In this document: one piece after another, positions 25,381 through 32,719 of the stretch
Numbering within the stretch: position 1 is the stretch's first letter
How the letters are laid out: each line of letters begins with the position of its first letter
From: SKPT01 sp040905445
GTDB lineage: Bacteria; Planctomycetota; Phycisphaerae; Phycisphaerales; Phycisphaeraceae
NCBI GenBank assembly: GCA_040905445.1
Contig: JBBDRN010000034.1
Location: forward strand, 39,391-103,390
Length of the DNA stretch: 64,000 bases
Direction of reading: 5' to 3'
Made by a program: the position numbers and the translations under genes
The notes under the pieces: model-generated
Told to the model about the DNA's origin: nothing
Databases searched by the model: none
The model's input: only the letters and a program-made list of their open reading frames with translations

Positions 25381-26457
25381 ATGGTCGCAAACTCCACCTA
25401 CCAGACGCTGCTCGTCACCGGCGGCTGCGGCTTCATCGGCAGCAACTTCATCCGATTCGTCCTCGACCGTCGGCCCGGCGTGCAGATCATCAACCTCGAC
25501 GCGCTGACTTACTCCGGCAATCCGGAGAATCTCGCCAACGTCGAAGCCGACGCACGCTACCGGTTCGTCCGGGGCGACATTCGTGACATCGATGCGGTGA
25601 CGGCGCTCATCGAGCGGGCCGACGCGGTGGTGCACTTTGCCGCCGAAAGCCACGTCGATCGGTCGATCATGGACGCGCGGCCGTTCGTCGAGACAAACGT
25701 GCTGGGGACGCAGACGCTGATCGACGGCCTGCGTCGGGCCGACCCGCACGGGCGCAAGCGGCTGGTGCACGTCTCGACGGACGAAGTGTACGGGCAGTTG
25801 CCGCTGGAGCACCCGGAGCGGAAGTTCACGGAACAGACGCCGCTCGATCCGTCGAGCCCGTACGCGGCCAGCAAGGCGGGGTCGGACCTGTTGGTGGCGG
25901 CGGCGCATCGCACATTCGGGCTGGACGTGTGCATCACGCGATGCTCCAACAACTTCGGGCCGTACCAGTTTCCGGAAAAGGTGATCCCGCTGTTCATCAC
26001 CAACCTGCTGGAGGGTCGCAAGGTGCCGCTCTACGGCGATGGCAGGAACGTCCGCGACTGGATCCACGTCGACGACCACTGCGACGCGCTGCTGACCGTG
26101 CTGGAACAGGGCCAGCCCGGGCGGACATACAACATCGGCGGGGACAACGAGCAATCCAACCTGGACCTGACGCACGGGATCCTCGAGGCGATGCACTTGT
26201 CGTCCGAGATGATCGAGTACGTCGCCGACCGTCCGGGGCACGACCGGCGCTACGCGATCGATGCCTCGCGGATCGAGCGCGAACTGGGCTGGCGGCCGAG
26301 CCGCTCCGCCTGGCCCGAAGCGCTGCGCCAGACGGTCAACTGGTACGTCACCCACCGGCCATGGTGGCAGCGCGTGCGCAGCGGCGCCTACCGCGACTAT
26401 TACGAGCGCCAATACAACGGCCGCGCGGAGGGGTTAGCCACAGATGAACACAGATAG
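25381..26457 (+). CDS. rmlB: dTDP-glucose 4,6-dehydratase
   Basis: Converts dTDP-glucose to the 4-keto-6-deoxy sugar. Motifs are VTGGCGFIGSNFIRFVLDRR (NAD), AAESHVDRSI, VSTDEVYG and catalytic YAASKAGSD. The C-terminal substrate loop PGHDRRYAIDASRIERELGW is intact. 358 residues. The ATG at 25381 follows an untranslated stretch of repeats. The last residues (GLATDEHR) are encoded by a copy of the CACAGAT repeat, which also provides the TAG stop, so the native C-terminus seems to have been replaced by repeat-derived sequence. Confidence 0.95.
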   Translation: MVANSTYQTLLVTGGCGFIGSNFIRFVLDRRPGVQIINLDALTYSGNPENLANVEADARYRFVRGDIRDIDAVTALIERADAVVHFAAESHVDRSIMDARPFVETNVLGTQTLIDGLRRADPHGRKRLVHVSTDEVYGQLPLEHPERKFTEQTPLDPSSPYAASKAGSDLLVAAAHRTFGLDVCITRCSNNFGPYQFPEKVIPLFITNLLEGRKVPLYGDGRNVRDWIHVDDHCDALLTVLEQGQPGRTYNIGGDNEQSNLDLTHGILEAMHLSSEMIEYVADRPGHDRRYAIDASRIERELGWRPSRSAWPEALRQTVNWYVTHRPWWQRVRSGAYRDYYERQYNGRAEGLATDEHR

Positions 26458-26468
26458 ACACCGATCAG
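26434..26468 (+). repeat. repeat family 4 covering the end of rmlB
   Basis: GCCACAGATGAACACAGATA, then GACACCGATC. The rmlB stop is the TAG within this unit. Confidence 0.6.
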
Positions 26469-26533
26469 AGCGGGCGGCAGAGAGAATCCGACCTTGAACC
26501 AAGCGGCCTCAGTTCGAAATCCGAAATCGGCGA

Positions 26534-27766
26534 TCAAGCCACCAGTTCCCGCAGGGCCTCGACCAGCGCGTCGACCTCCTGCTCCGTGTTGAACGGCCCC
26601 GGGCTCACGCGCACCGTGCCCGAGGGGAACGTGCCCATCTGGCGGTGCATGTATGGCGCGCAGTGCAGGCCCGGACGCACGGCGATGTCGAAGCTGTCGT
26701 CCAGCACGGACCCGACGTCGCTCGGCTCGTAGCCGTCGACCGTCAGTGACACGGTGCCCACGCAGCGCTGCGCCTCCCCGGGGCCATGGACCGTGAAGCG
26801 CACATCGGTCGCCAGCGCGTCGATCAACCGCTGACACAGGGCCTGCTCGTGGGCGAGGTGGCGGGCGATCGTCCCGGCGTCCAGGCCCGCGACGGCGGCG
26901 CCGAGACCGGCGATCCCGACGGTGTTCGGCGTGCCGCCTTCGAGGTAGTAGGGATAGAGCGCCGGCTGGGTCGGGGTGGCCGAGTCGCCGCCCGTGCCAC
27001 CCTCGCGCCAGGGTGAAAGCCGGTGCGTCCGCGCGATGGCGCTGTTCATCTGCCCCGCCTCGTGGCTGGCGGCCACGGCTTCGGCGGGCTCGGGGCACCG
27101 CTCGCCGACGTAGAGCGCGCCGGTGCCCGTGGGCCCGAGCAGCGACTTGTGGCCCGGGAACGCCAGCAGGTCCACCGCCATCGCCTCGACGTCGAGCGGC
27201 AGCACGCCCGCCGTCTGCGCCGCGTCCAGCAGGAACAGCAGCTCATGCTCGCGGGCGATGCGTCCGACGGCGGCGGCATCCTGGATCGTGCCCACCACGT
27301 TCGACGCGTGTGTCAGCGCGATCATCACCGTCGCGGGCGTGATCGCGGTCTTGACGTCGTCCGGGTCGACGAGCCCCGACGTGTCGCACGCGACGCGCGT
27401 CAGGTCGATCACGCCGCGCGCCGCCATCGCCTGGAGCGGGCGGCTGATGGAGTTGTGCTCGAGGACGCTGGTGACGACGTGAGGCCGCGCGCCATTGTGT
27501 CCCACGACCTCGGCCATGACGCCCTTGATGGCCATGTTGAGCGCATCGGTGCAGTTCATGGCGAAGATGACGCGCTCGGGGCGCGGCGCGTTGATCAGTC
27601 GCGCGAGCTTGAGGCGCACGTCGTCGAGCATCTGCTCGGCGCGCACCGCCATGCGATGGCCGGCGCGGCCGGGGTTGGCGGCGTCGTTGGCGAGAAAGCG
27701 CGTCATCGCGTCGGCGACGGCGGGCGGCTTGGGAAAACTCGTTGCTGCGTTATCCAGGTAAATCAT
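26534..27766 (-). CDS. class V aminotransferase / cysteine-desulfurase-like enzyme
   Basis: PLP enzyme of the SufS/IscS class: DNAATSFPKPPAV at the start, LLDAAQTAGVLP, the PLP lysine in AFPGHKSLLGPTGTGAL, and the sulfur-accepting region GLHCAPYMHRQMG with the cysteine present. 410 residues; compared with close relatives it has about 30 extra residues between CPEPAEAVAAS and the REGGTGGDSATP segment. Cysteine desulfurases donate sulfur to clusters, thiamine and sulfur-carrier proteins. A CysO-type carrier and its activating enzyme lie 2 kb away on the same strand, so a shared sulfur route is plausible. The ATG at 27766 is chosen because the domain begins there; the frame upstream is antisense to the next gene. 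Confidence 0.85.
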   Translation of the reverse strand: MIYLDNAATSFPKPPAVADAMTRFLANDAANPGRAGHRMAVRAEQMLDDVRLKLARLINAPRPERVIFAMNCTDALNMAIKGVMAEVVGHNGARPHVVTSVLEHNSISRPLQAMAARGVIDLTRVACDTSGLVDPDDVKTAITPATVMIALTHASNVVGTIQDAAAVGRIAREHELLFLLDAAQTAGVLPLDVEAMAVDLLAFPGHKSLLGPTGTGALYVGERCPEPAEAVAASHEAGQMNSAIARTHRLSPWREGGTGGDSATPTQPALYPYYLEGGTPNTVGIAGLGAAVAGLDAGTIARHLAHEQALCQRLIDALATDVRFTVHGPGEAQRCVGTVSLTVDGYEPSDVGSVLDDSFDIAVRPGLHCAPYMHRQMGTFPSGTVRVSPGPFNTEQEVDALVEALRELVA

Positions 27767-27814
27767 GGTCAGACCCTGTTCGCCGTCGCCTTCGAGGCGG
27801 CGCGGCCGCCGCGC

Positions 27815-27843
27815 TTGTCTCGGCGCGCCAAGCCCATCATAAT
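27815..27843 (+). promoter_or_regulatory. sigma-70-like promoter for the phosphoesterase
   Basis: TTGTCT, 17 bp, CATAAT at 27838-27843; predicted leader about 28 bases before the ATG at 27879. Confidence 0.5.
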
Positions 27844-27878
27844 CCACCGGCCGCCCCCCGTCGCCTGGCCACCAGACC

Positions 27879-28664
27879 ATGAAGATCGCCCACCTGACCG
27901 ACCTGCACCTCCGCCGCGCCATCCCGGGCGACACGGACCAGCCCCAGCGACGTTCGCGCGAGATGCCGGACCTGCTGCCGCGCGCCCTGGAGCGGATCGC
28001 CGACGGCAAGCCCGACCTGCTCGCGATCACGGGCGACCTGGCCGACGTCCCGCTCCCCTGGCTCCCGACGGCTCTGGCCCCCGCCGCCCCCACCACGTCC
28101 GCGCCGTCCGGCGCCCGCGACAACGTCCTGGGCGACTACCGCCTCATCCGCGACCTGCTCGATGCCAGCGGCATGGCCTACCTGGTTCTGCCGGGCAACC
28201 ACGACTGGCCCGAGCTGATGTGGCAGGTCTTCGACGACACGCCGGCTGAGCTCAGCGTGGCCGGCCACCGCGTCGTCCAGTTCTTCGACCGCGAGCACGA
28301 GGCGAACGTGCCCCGCCGCGTCGGCGATGACCGGGCCCGCTTCGACGCCTGCCTTATCGACGACGACGCCACCCCCCAGGTCCACCTGCAGCACTTCGTC
28401 GTCACGCCCCAGCTCAACGCCGGCTACCCGCACAGCTATGCCGATGGGCACCTGCTTGCCAGGCAAACGCTCGACAGCGGCCGCGTGCGCCTGTCGCTGG
28501 CGGGGCACTACCACGCCGGCACGCCGTTGATCCGCATCGGCGACACGACGTTCACCACGGCGCCCGCGTTTGGTGAGCTGCCGCACCCGTGGCGGGTCTA
28601 CGAGCTTGATGGCCGCGGCGTCACGATGCAGACGCACGAGCTTGCCACGCGCGGGCGTGGGTGA
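27879..28664 (+). CDS. calcineurin-like metallophosphoesterase
   Basis: All metal-binding motifs occur in order: AHLTDLHL, LAITGDLADV, LVLPGNHDWPEL, the single His segment LQHFVVTP, and SLAGHYHAG. It hydrolyses a phosphate mono- or diester with two metal ions; the closest shape is the cyclic-nucleotide phosphodiesterase (CpdA/Icc-like) group. 261 residues without signal peptide. A proline/alanine-rich insertion after the second motif (PLPWLPTALAPAAPTT) is unusual. Substrate unknown. It is transcribed away from the cysteine-desulfurase-like gene and converges on the activating-enzyme gene. Confidence 0.88.
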   Translation: MKIAHLTDLHLRRAIPGDTDQPQRRSREMPDLLPRALERIADGKPDLLAITGDLADVPLPWLPTALAPAAPTTSAPSGARDNVLGDYRLIRDLLDASGMAYLVLPGNHDWPELMWQVFDDTPAELSVAGHRVVQFFDREHEANVPRRVGDDRARFDACLIDDDATPQVHLQHFVVTPQLNAGYPHSYADGHLLARQTLDSGRVRLSLAGHYHAGTPLIRIGDTTFTTAPAFGELPHPWRVYELDGRGVTMQTHELATRGRG

Positions 28665-28821
28665 TCGCCTCCGGGCGGGTTCGCGGCGTGAGCGCGGGAC
28701 TGGCCATCAGAACATCGGCTTCATCCCCATCCGCCCGACGCCAGGTCGCGGCCGCATACCGCTGACTCAACGCCATCGCGTGGATCAGATGTTCGATCGT
28801 TCCAACGCCTCCACAGCGGGC

Positions 28822-29931
28822 TCACGCCCCGACGTACTTGGCGTAGATGCTTCGTGCGATGTTCGCGTGCTTGGTGCCCTTGACAATCGCGCGCCCGTCG
28901 GTGAACAGGGTCAGCTCATAGGCTTCGCCGTTGTCGGTGATGTCGGCGCGGATCATGAACTTGTTGGCGGTCACGCTGCCGTGCTTTTCCAGCCGCTGGG
29001 CGATCTCGTCGAAGTCGAGCTTCGGCCCGCCCTCCGCGCCGTTGGCCTTGTGCTGCAACTGCACGGCGTTGCGCCCGCAGAGCGTGGTGGTGGACGAGCC
29101 GAGCTTGCCGCCGAGAAACTCGAAGTCGCGCTTCTTGCAGCAGGTGCACTCGCCGATGTCATATGCCCGCGCCACCTTGAACTGCTTGACCACGTTGTGC
29201 CACGTGTCCACGTGCAGCAGCGTCGGGCTCACCGCTTCCCAGTTGCCCGTCAATATCTTGAGCGCCTCGTTCGCCTCGTAGCTCGCGACGATCGACACCG
29301 TCGGCCCGAGCACGCCGGCCGTGTCGCACGTCGGGTTCATCCCCGGCGGCGGGGCCTGCTCGAAGATGCAGCGCAGGCACGGCGTCGCCTGGCTGCCGCC
29401 CTCCAGCGTCTCCCACGCCGCGTCGCCCCCGAGCGTGTGCGGAAGCACGGAAAACTGCATCCCCACCGTCCCCACCGCGCCGCCATAGACGTACGGGATC
29501 CCCATCTTCACCGCCGCGTCATTGACGACAAAGCGCGTTTCGAAGTTGTCCAGGCCGTCGACGATGAGGTCGCACCCCTCGGCAAGCGACTCGATGTTCG
29601 TGTGGTTGAGATCGTCGACCACGGCCGTGACTTTCACGTCACGGTTGATCTGCCCGATCTTCCGCCGGGCCGCCTCCGCCTTGGGAATCGCCTGCTCGAC
29701 GTCCGCCTCTTCGAAGAGCACCTGGCGCTGCAGGTTGGTCATCTCGATGAAGTCGCGGTCGACAATGACGAGGTGCCCGACGCCCGCGCGGGCGAGCAGG
29801 TTGGCGACGACGGTGCCGAGCGCCCCGCAGCCGACGACAAGCACCTTGCTGCCAAGCAGCCGCCGCTGGCCTTCTTCGCCGAAGCCGGGCAGGAGCATCT
29901 GACGGTGATAACGATCAAGATTCTGACTCAT
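28822..29931 (-). CDS. ThiF/MoeB-type E1-like adenylyltransferase
   Basis: Adenylates the C-terminal glycine of a ubiquitin-fold sulfur carrier so that it can be loaded with sulfur. ATP-binding motif VVGCGALGTVVANLLARAGV, followed by DRDFIEMTNLQRQVLF, DLIVDGLDNFETRF and CDTAGVLGPTVSIVAS. Zinc cysteines are CLRC and, in the second pair, CTCC. 369 residues; beyond the usual 250 there is a C-terminal part ending in a small domain (ITDNGEAYELTLFTDGRAIV) instead of the rhodanese domain of MoeZ. Sulfur must therefore come from another protein. It is 75 bp downstream of the sulfur carrier on the same strand. The second Met (29931) is the likely start. Confidence 0.9.
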   Translation of the reverse strand: MSQNLDRYHRQMLLPGFGEEGQRRLLGSKVLVVGCGALGTVVANLLARAGVGHLVIVDRDFIEMTNLQRQVLFEEADVEQAIPKAEAARRKIGQINRDVKVTAVVDDLNHTNIESLAEGCDLIVDGLDNFETRFVVNDAAVKMGIPYVYGGAVGTVGMQFSVLPHTLGGDAAWETLEGGSQATPCLRCIFEQAPPPGMNPTCDTAGVLGPTVSIVASYEANEALKILTGNWEAVSPTLLHVDTWHNVVKQFKVARAYDIGECTCCKKRDFEFLGGKLGSSTTTLCGRNAVQLQHKANGAEGGPKLDFDEIAQRLEKHGSVTANKFMIRADITDNGEAYELTLFTDGRAIVKGTKHANIARSIYAKYVGA

Positions 29932-30006
29932 GACACACATCCAGAAGCCGCTCGCGGCTTCGCGAGACCATCCAATCCAACCAGGGTGGGGCCATCCGCC
30001 AACTGT

Positions 30007-30288
30007 TCACCCCCCCGCGATCGCCGGCACGATCGACAGCTCGTCGCCCTTGCTCAGCTTCGTGTCCAGGTTCTCCAGGAACCGGATGTCCTCGTCGTTG
30101 AGATACACGTTGATGAACCGGTTCAGCTCGGTGTCGCTCTTGTAGAGGCGCTCGCCGAACTCCGGGTACTGCGCCCGGATGTCGCCGAGCGCCTCCCCGA
30201 CGGTTGAGGCTTCGACCTCGATCGCCTCGTTGTCGCCAACCTGCGGGCGAAGGGCCGTGGGAATCCGAACCGTCACACTTTCAGCCAT
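30007..30288 (-). CDS. CysO/MoaD-type sulfur-carrier protein
   Basis: 93 residues, ubiquitin-like beta-grasp, ending in the diagnostic glycine pair AIAGG. The C-terminal half (FINVYLNDEDIRFLENLDT, KGDELSIVPAIAGG) is close to Mycobacterium CysO rather than to ThiS or MoaD. CysO carries sulfur as a C-terminal thiocarboxylate for a PLP enzyme that builds cysteine. Here the PLP gene upstream is annotated as threonine synthase, suggesting that sulfur is delivered to a homoserine derivative instead. The ATG at 30288 precedes the first strand; the open frame further upstream is repeat sequence. Confidence 0.93.
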   Translation of the reverse strand: MAESVTVRIPTALRPQVGDNEAIEVEASTVGEALGDIRAQYPEFGERLYKSDTELNRFINVYLNDEDIRFLENLDTKLSKGDELSIVPAIAGG

Positions 30289-30346
30289 GGCAGCAACTCT
30301 CCTGATGCAAGTCGAAAATAACAGACACAGACGCACAGAGAAGCAG

Positions 30347-30385
30347 AAATTGGCTACAGATGAACACGGATGAACACAGATAAAG
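30347..30385 (+). repeat. repeat family 4 (CACAGAT type)
   Basis: GGCTACAGATGAACACGGAT followed by GAACACAGATAAAGG. Together with the inverted copy at 30473-30511 it brackets most of the 281-bp gap between the PLP gene and the sulfur carrier. Confidence 0.6.
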
Positions 30386-30472
30386 GCAAGGGTTGGCCGC
30401 CCGACTCCCGATGCGGTTTTCCCCGCCCACTCGTGTTCATTCGCACTTGCTTGTGGCTGAACCACTCTCCTC

Positions 30473-30511
30473 CCATCTGTGTTCATCCGTGTCCATCTGT
30501 GGCCAAACCTC
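30473..30511 (-). repeat. repeat family 4, inverted copy
   Basis: CCCATCTGTGTTCATCCGTG followed by TCCATCTGTGGCCAAACC. It is the reverse of the unit at 30347, so the two could fold into a long stem in the operon transcript. Confidence 0.6.
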
Positions 30512-30569
30512 TTCTCTTCTCGCTTCTCTCTTCTCCGTGTCTCCATGCCTCTGTGGTTTCCCACTCCCT

Positions 30570-31829
30570 TCACGCCACCACGCGGGACGCTTTTCCGTTG
30601 CGCGCCTGCTCCACGGCTGCCGCGAACTCGTCCATCTTCGCTTCGATCACCGGGGCTGCGGGCAGCCGGCCCTGCAAGACCTCGATCGACTTGAGTCCGT
30701 TGCCGGTGACGCAGACGCAGATCGACTCGTCGCGCGGGATGCGGCCGACTTCGATCAGCTTGATCGCCGCGGCGAGCGTCGTCCCACCCGCCGGCTCGGT
30801 GAAAATGCCTTCCGTCCGCGCCAAGAGCTGCACGGCGTCGAGGATCTCGTCATCGCTGGCCGACGCGCCGTAGCCGCCCGACTTGCTTACCGCCTCGATC
30901 ACGTAGGGCCCGTCGGCGGGGTTGCCGATCGCGATGCTCTTGGCGATCGTGTGGGGCTTCTGCGGCTTGAAGTCGTCGCGCCCCGCCTCGATCGCCTCCA
31001 CCACCGGGTTGCACCCTGCCGCCTGCGCCGCGTGCATGCGCGGCTCGTTGTCCTCCACCAGCCCAAGCGTGATCAGCTCACGGTACGCCTTCCAGATTTT
31101 GGGCAGGATCGTCCCGCCCGCCACCGGCACCACCGTGTGTTGCGGCAGGCGCCAGCCGAGCTGCTCGCCGATCTCGAAGCCATGCGTCTTGGCGCCCTCG
31201 GTGTAGAAGGGGCGGAGGTTGACGTTGACGATCGCCCACTGGTACTGGTCGGCGATCTGCGAGCACAGGCGGTTGACGTCGTCGTAGTTGCCGCGGATCT
31301 TGACCAGCCGCGGCGCGAAGACCGACGCGCCGACGATCTTCCCCTCCTCGAGGTCGTGGGGGATCATCAGGAACGCTTCAAGCCCCGCCATCGCGGCGTG
31401 GGCGGCGACGGCGTGGGCGAGGTTGCCCGTGCTCGCGCATCCGACGGTCTTGAAGTCGAACTCGATCGCCTTGGTGATGGCGACGGCGACGACGCGGTCC
31501 TTGTAGGAGAACGAGGGGTAGTTGGCCGAGTCGTCCTTGATATAGAGCTCTTTGACCCCCAACTCGCGGGCGAGGCGGTCGGCCTTGATGAGCGGCGTCC
31601 AGCCGGAGCGCGTGCCCGCGCCGGGCTCACCCTCGATCGGCAGCAGGTCGCGGTAGCGCCACAGCGACGCCGGCCCCGCCTCGATCGACGCCCGCGTCAC
31701 CCGCCCCGCCATGCGCTCGTAGTCGTACGCCACCTCGAGCGGCCCGAAGTCGCGGTCGCAGATGGTGCGCGGCTCGATCGGGTAGTCGGTCCCGCATTCC
31801 TTGCATCGCAGCGATGTCACGTAGCTCAT
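30570..31829 (-). CDS. thrC: threonine-synthase-like PLP enzyme under SAM riboswitch control
   Basis: 418 residues, fold type II PLP enzyme. An N-terminal zinc-ribbon-like part (LRCKECGTDYPIEP, ICDRDFGPLEVAYDYE) precedes the catalytic core, with the PLP lysine in PSFSYKDRVVAVAI and the phosphate-binding CASTGNLAHAVAAHAA; GGTILPKIWKAY and CVTGNGLKS follow. By family it would turn O-phosphohomoserine into threonine. Gene context is at odds with this: it is headed by a SAM-I riboswitch and followed by a CysO-type carrier and its E1. An alternative reaction is replacement of the phosphate of O-phosphohomoserine by sulfur to give homocysteine. AGGAG lies about ten bases before the ATG at 31829. 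Confidence 0.9.
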   Translation of the reverse strand: MSYVTSLRCKECGTDYPIEPRTICDRDFGPLEVAYDYERMAGRVTRASIEAGPASLWRYRDLLPIEGEPGAGTRSGWTPLIKADRLARELGVKELYIKDDSANYPSFSYKDRVVAVAITKAIEFDFKTVGCASTGNLAHAVAAHAAMAGLEAFLMIPHDLEEGKIVGASVFAPRLVKIRGNYDDVNRLCSQIADQYQWAIVNVNLRPFYTEGAKTHGFEIGEQLGWRLPQHTVVPVAGGTILPKIWKAYRELITLGLVEDNEPRMHAAQAAGCNPVVEAIEAGRDDFKPQKPHTIAKSIAIGNPADGPYVIEAVSKSGGYGASASDDEILDAVQLLARTEGIFTEPAGGTTLAAAIKLIEVGRIPRDESICVCVTGNGLKSIEVLQGRLPAAPVIEAKMDEFAAAVEQARNGKASRVVA

Positions 31830-31861
31830 GCGCCTTGGTCTCCTGCCAGCGGGTGGGCGCG

Positions 31862-31894
31862 AAAAAAAACCCCGTCTCGTGTGATAAGAAGGGG
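31862..31894 (-). terminator. intrinsic terminator of the SAM riboswitch
   Basis: On the minus strand CCCC-T-TCT, a loop, AGA-C-GGGG, then eight T. It lies between the riboswitch aptamer and the thrC start codon, the expected place for a transcription-OFF switch. Confidence 0.85.
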
Positions 31895-31933
31895 CCGGCC
31901 GCTGGCGTGGTTGTCCGCTTTGGGCGCTGCCGC

Positions 31934-32071
31934 TTCCTATCTTCCCCCAGGCGCTGCGCCGTCGCGGTCCTGGAGCGGGAATTCGCACCTTTCCCGACCA
32001 GCTCCCCGGCTTGGCCGAAACGGTTGCGGTGACTTCAACGGGCCCGTCCCTCAGTCACTCTCGATAGTTGC
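31934..32071 (-). promoter_or_regulatory. SAM-I riboswitch (S box)
   Basis: The minus strand contains the S-box core: CTATCGAGAG opening P1, GTGACTGAGGGACGGGCCC, TTGAAGTCACCGCAACC (P2 formed by GTGACT and AGTCAC), later AAAGGTGCGAATTCCC, and the P1 closing GAAGATAG. These are the conserved SAM-binding and kink-turn elements of Rfam-type SAM-I. It is followed by a terminator 40 bases on and then thrC. High SAM is expected to stop transcription. Confidence 0.93.
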
Positions 32072-32103
32072 GTCAGGCTATTTGGTTGTCGAGCGAAGCG
32101 CCG

Positions 32104-32132
32104 ATCTTACCAGCCGCCGCCCGGCCGGTCAA
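32104..32132 (-). promoter_or_regulatory. promoter of the riboswitch operon
   Basis: TTGACC, 17 bp, TAAGAT on the minus strand. Transcription would begin near 32097, about 25 bases before P1 of the aptamer. Confidence 0.7.
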
Positions 32133-32204
32133 CGACCAACGCTCCGCCGTCATGCGATCGGGCTCCGCGCTGGCGGCCCGGGCGGGGGCCGCCGGCGGGT
32201 GGTG

Positions 32205-32233
32205 TTGACGCGCGGCACGCGCGGCCGCATACT
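32205..32233 (+). promoter_or_regulatory. sigma-70-like promoter for the small membrane protein
   Basis: TTGACG, 17 bp, CATACT. It drives the plus-strand gene at 32262 with a leader of about 22 bases, divergent from the riboswitch operon. Confidence 0.6.
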
Positions 32234-32261
32234 CTTGGTCGCCCACAACCACTTGCTGCTT

Positions 32262-32576
32262 ATGACATTACCCTACGCCATCCTGACCCACGTCGACCCG
32301 CAGGCCTGGCTCGTCACGCTGCCGGTGGCCGTCGCGCTAATCGCCGTCTGCCTGCTGGGCGACGAGCACCCGCTCAAGCGGCACTGGCGCGAAGTGCGGG
32401 ACATGGAGGCATCGTCGATCGCCGTCGTGATGCTCGCCCTGGGTCGGCCCGCGCCGGACTGCCCGCCTCAGCCGCACCGGCTGACGCCCCTGCAGCGAGG
32501 CCTGCTGGCGGTCTGCATCGCGGCGCTGACGCTGGCGACGCTGCTGAGCCTCGGCCGCTACGTCGCCGGGGCGTAG
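32262..32576 (+). CDS. small two-helix membrane protein
   Basis: 104 residues: TM helix at 16-32 (WLVTLPVAVALIAVCLL), a charged loop with DEHPLKRHWREVRDMEASS, and a second helix at 79-97 (RGLLAVCIAALTLATLLSL). Both ends probably on the same side. No known domain. A good promoter with a short leader supports it as a real gene. It precedes the 854-residue membrane protein and ABC exporter; a link is only positional. Confidence 0.6.
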   Translation: MTLPYAILTHVDPQAWLVTLPVAVALIAVCLLGDEHPLKRHWREVRDMEASSIAVVMLALGRPAPDCPPQPHRLTPLQRGLLAVCIAALTLATLLSLGRYVAGA

Positions 32577-32719
32577 GCCTGGCCTCGGCGGCCCGCTCCA
32601 CAACGCTCATGGATTGCAGTATCATCAACGCCAGCCACTTGAATCGTCCCCGGCCGGGCCGCCGTTCGCCTGTTCTCCCGCGTGTTCCGCATCGGCCCGC
32701 CGCTTTTGGAGCCCTGACT

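Noticed and set aside
30393..32261. Plus-strand frame running through the riboswitch operon
   Set aside because: Antisense to a clear PLP enzyme and to the aptamer; only the last 104 codons have membrane-protein character and their own promoter.
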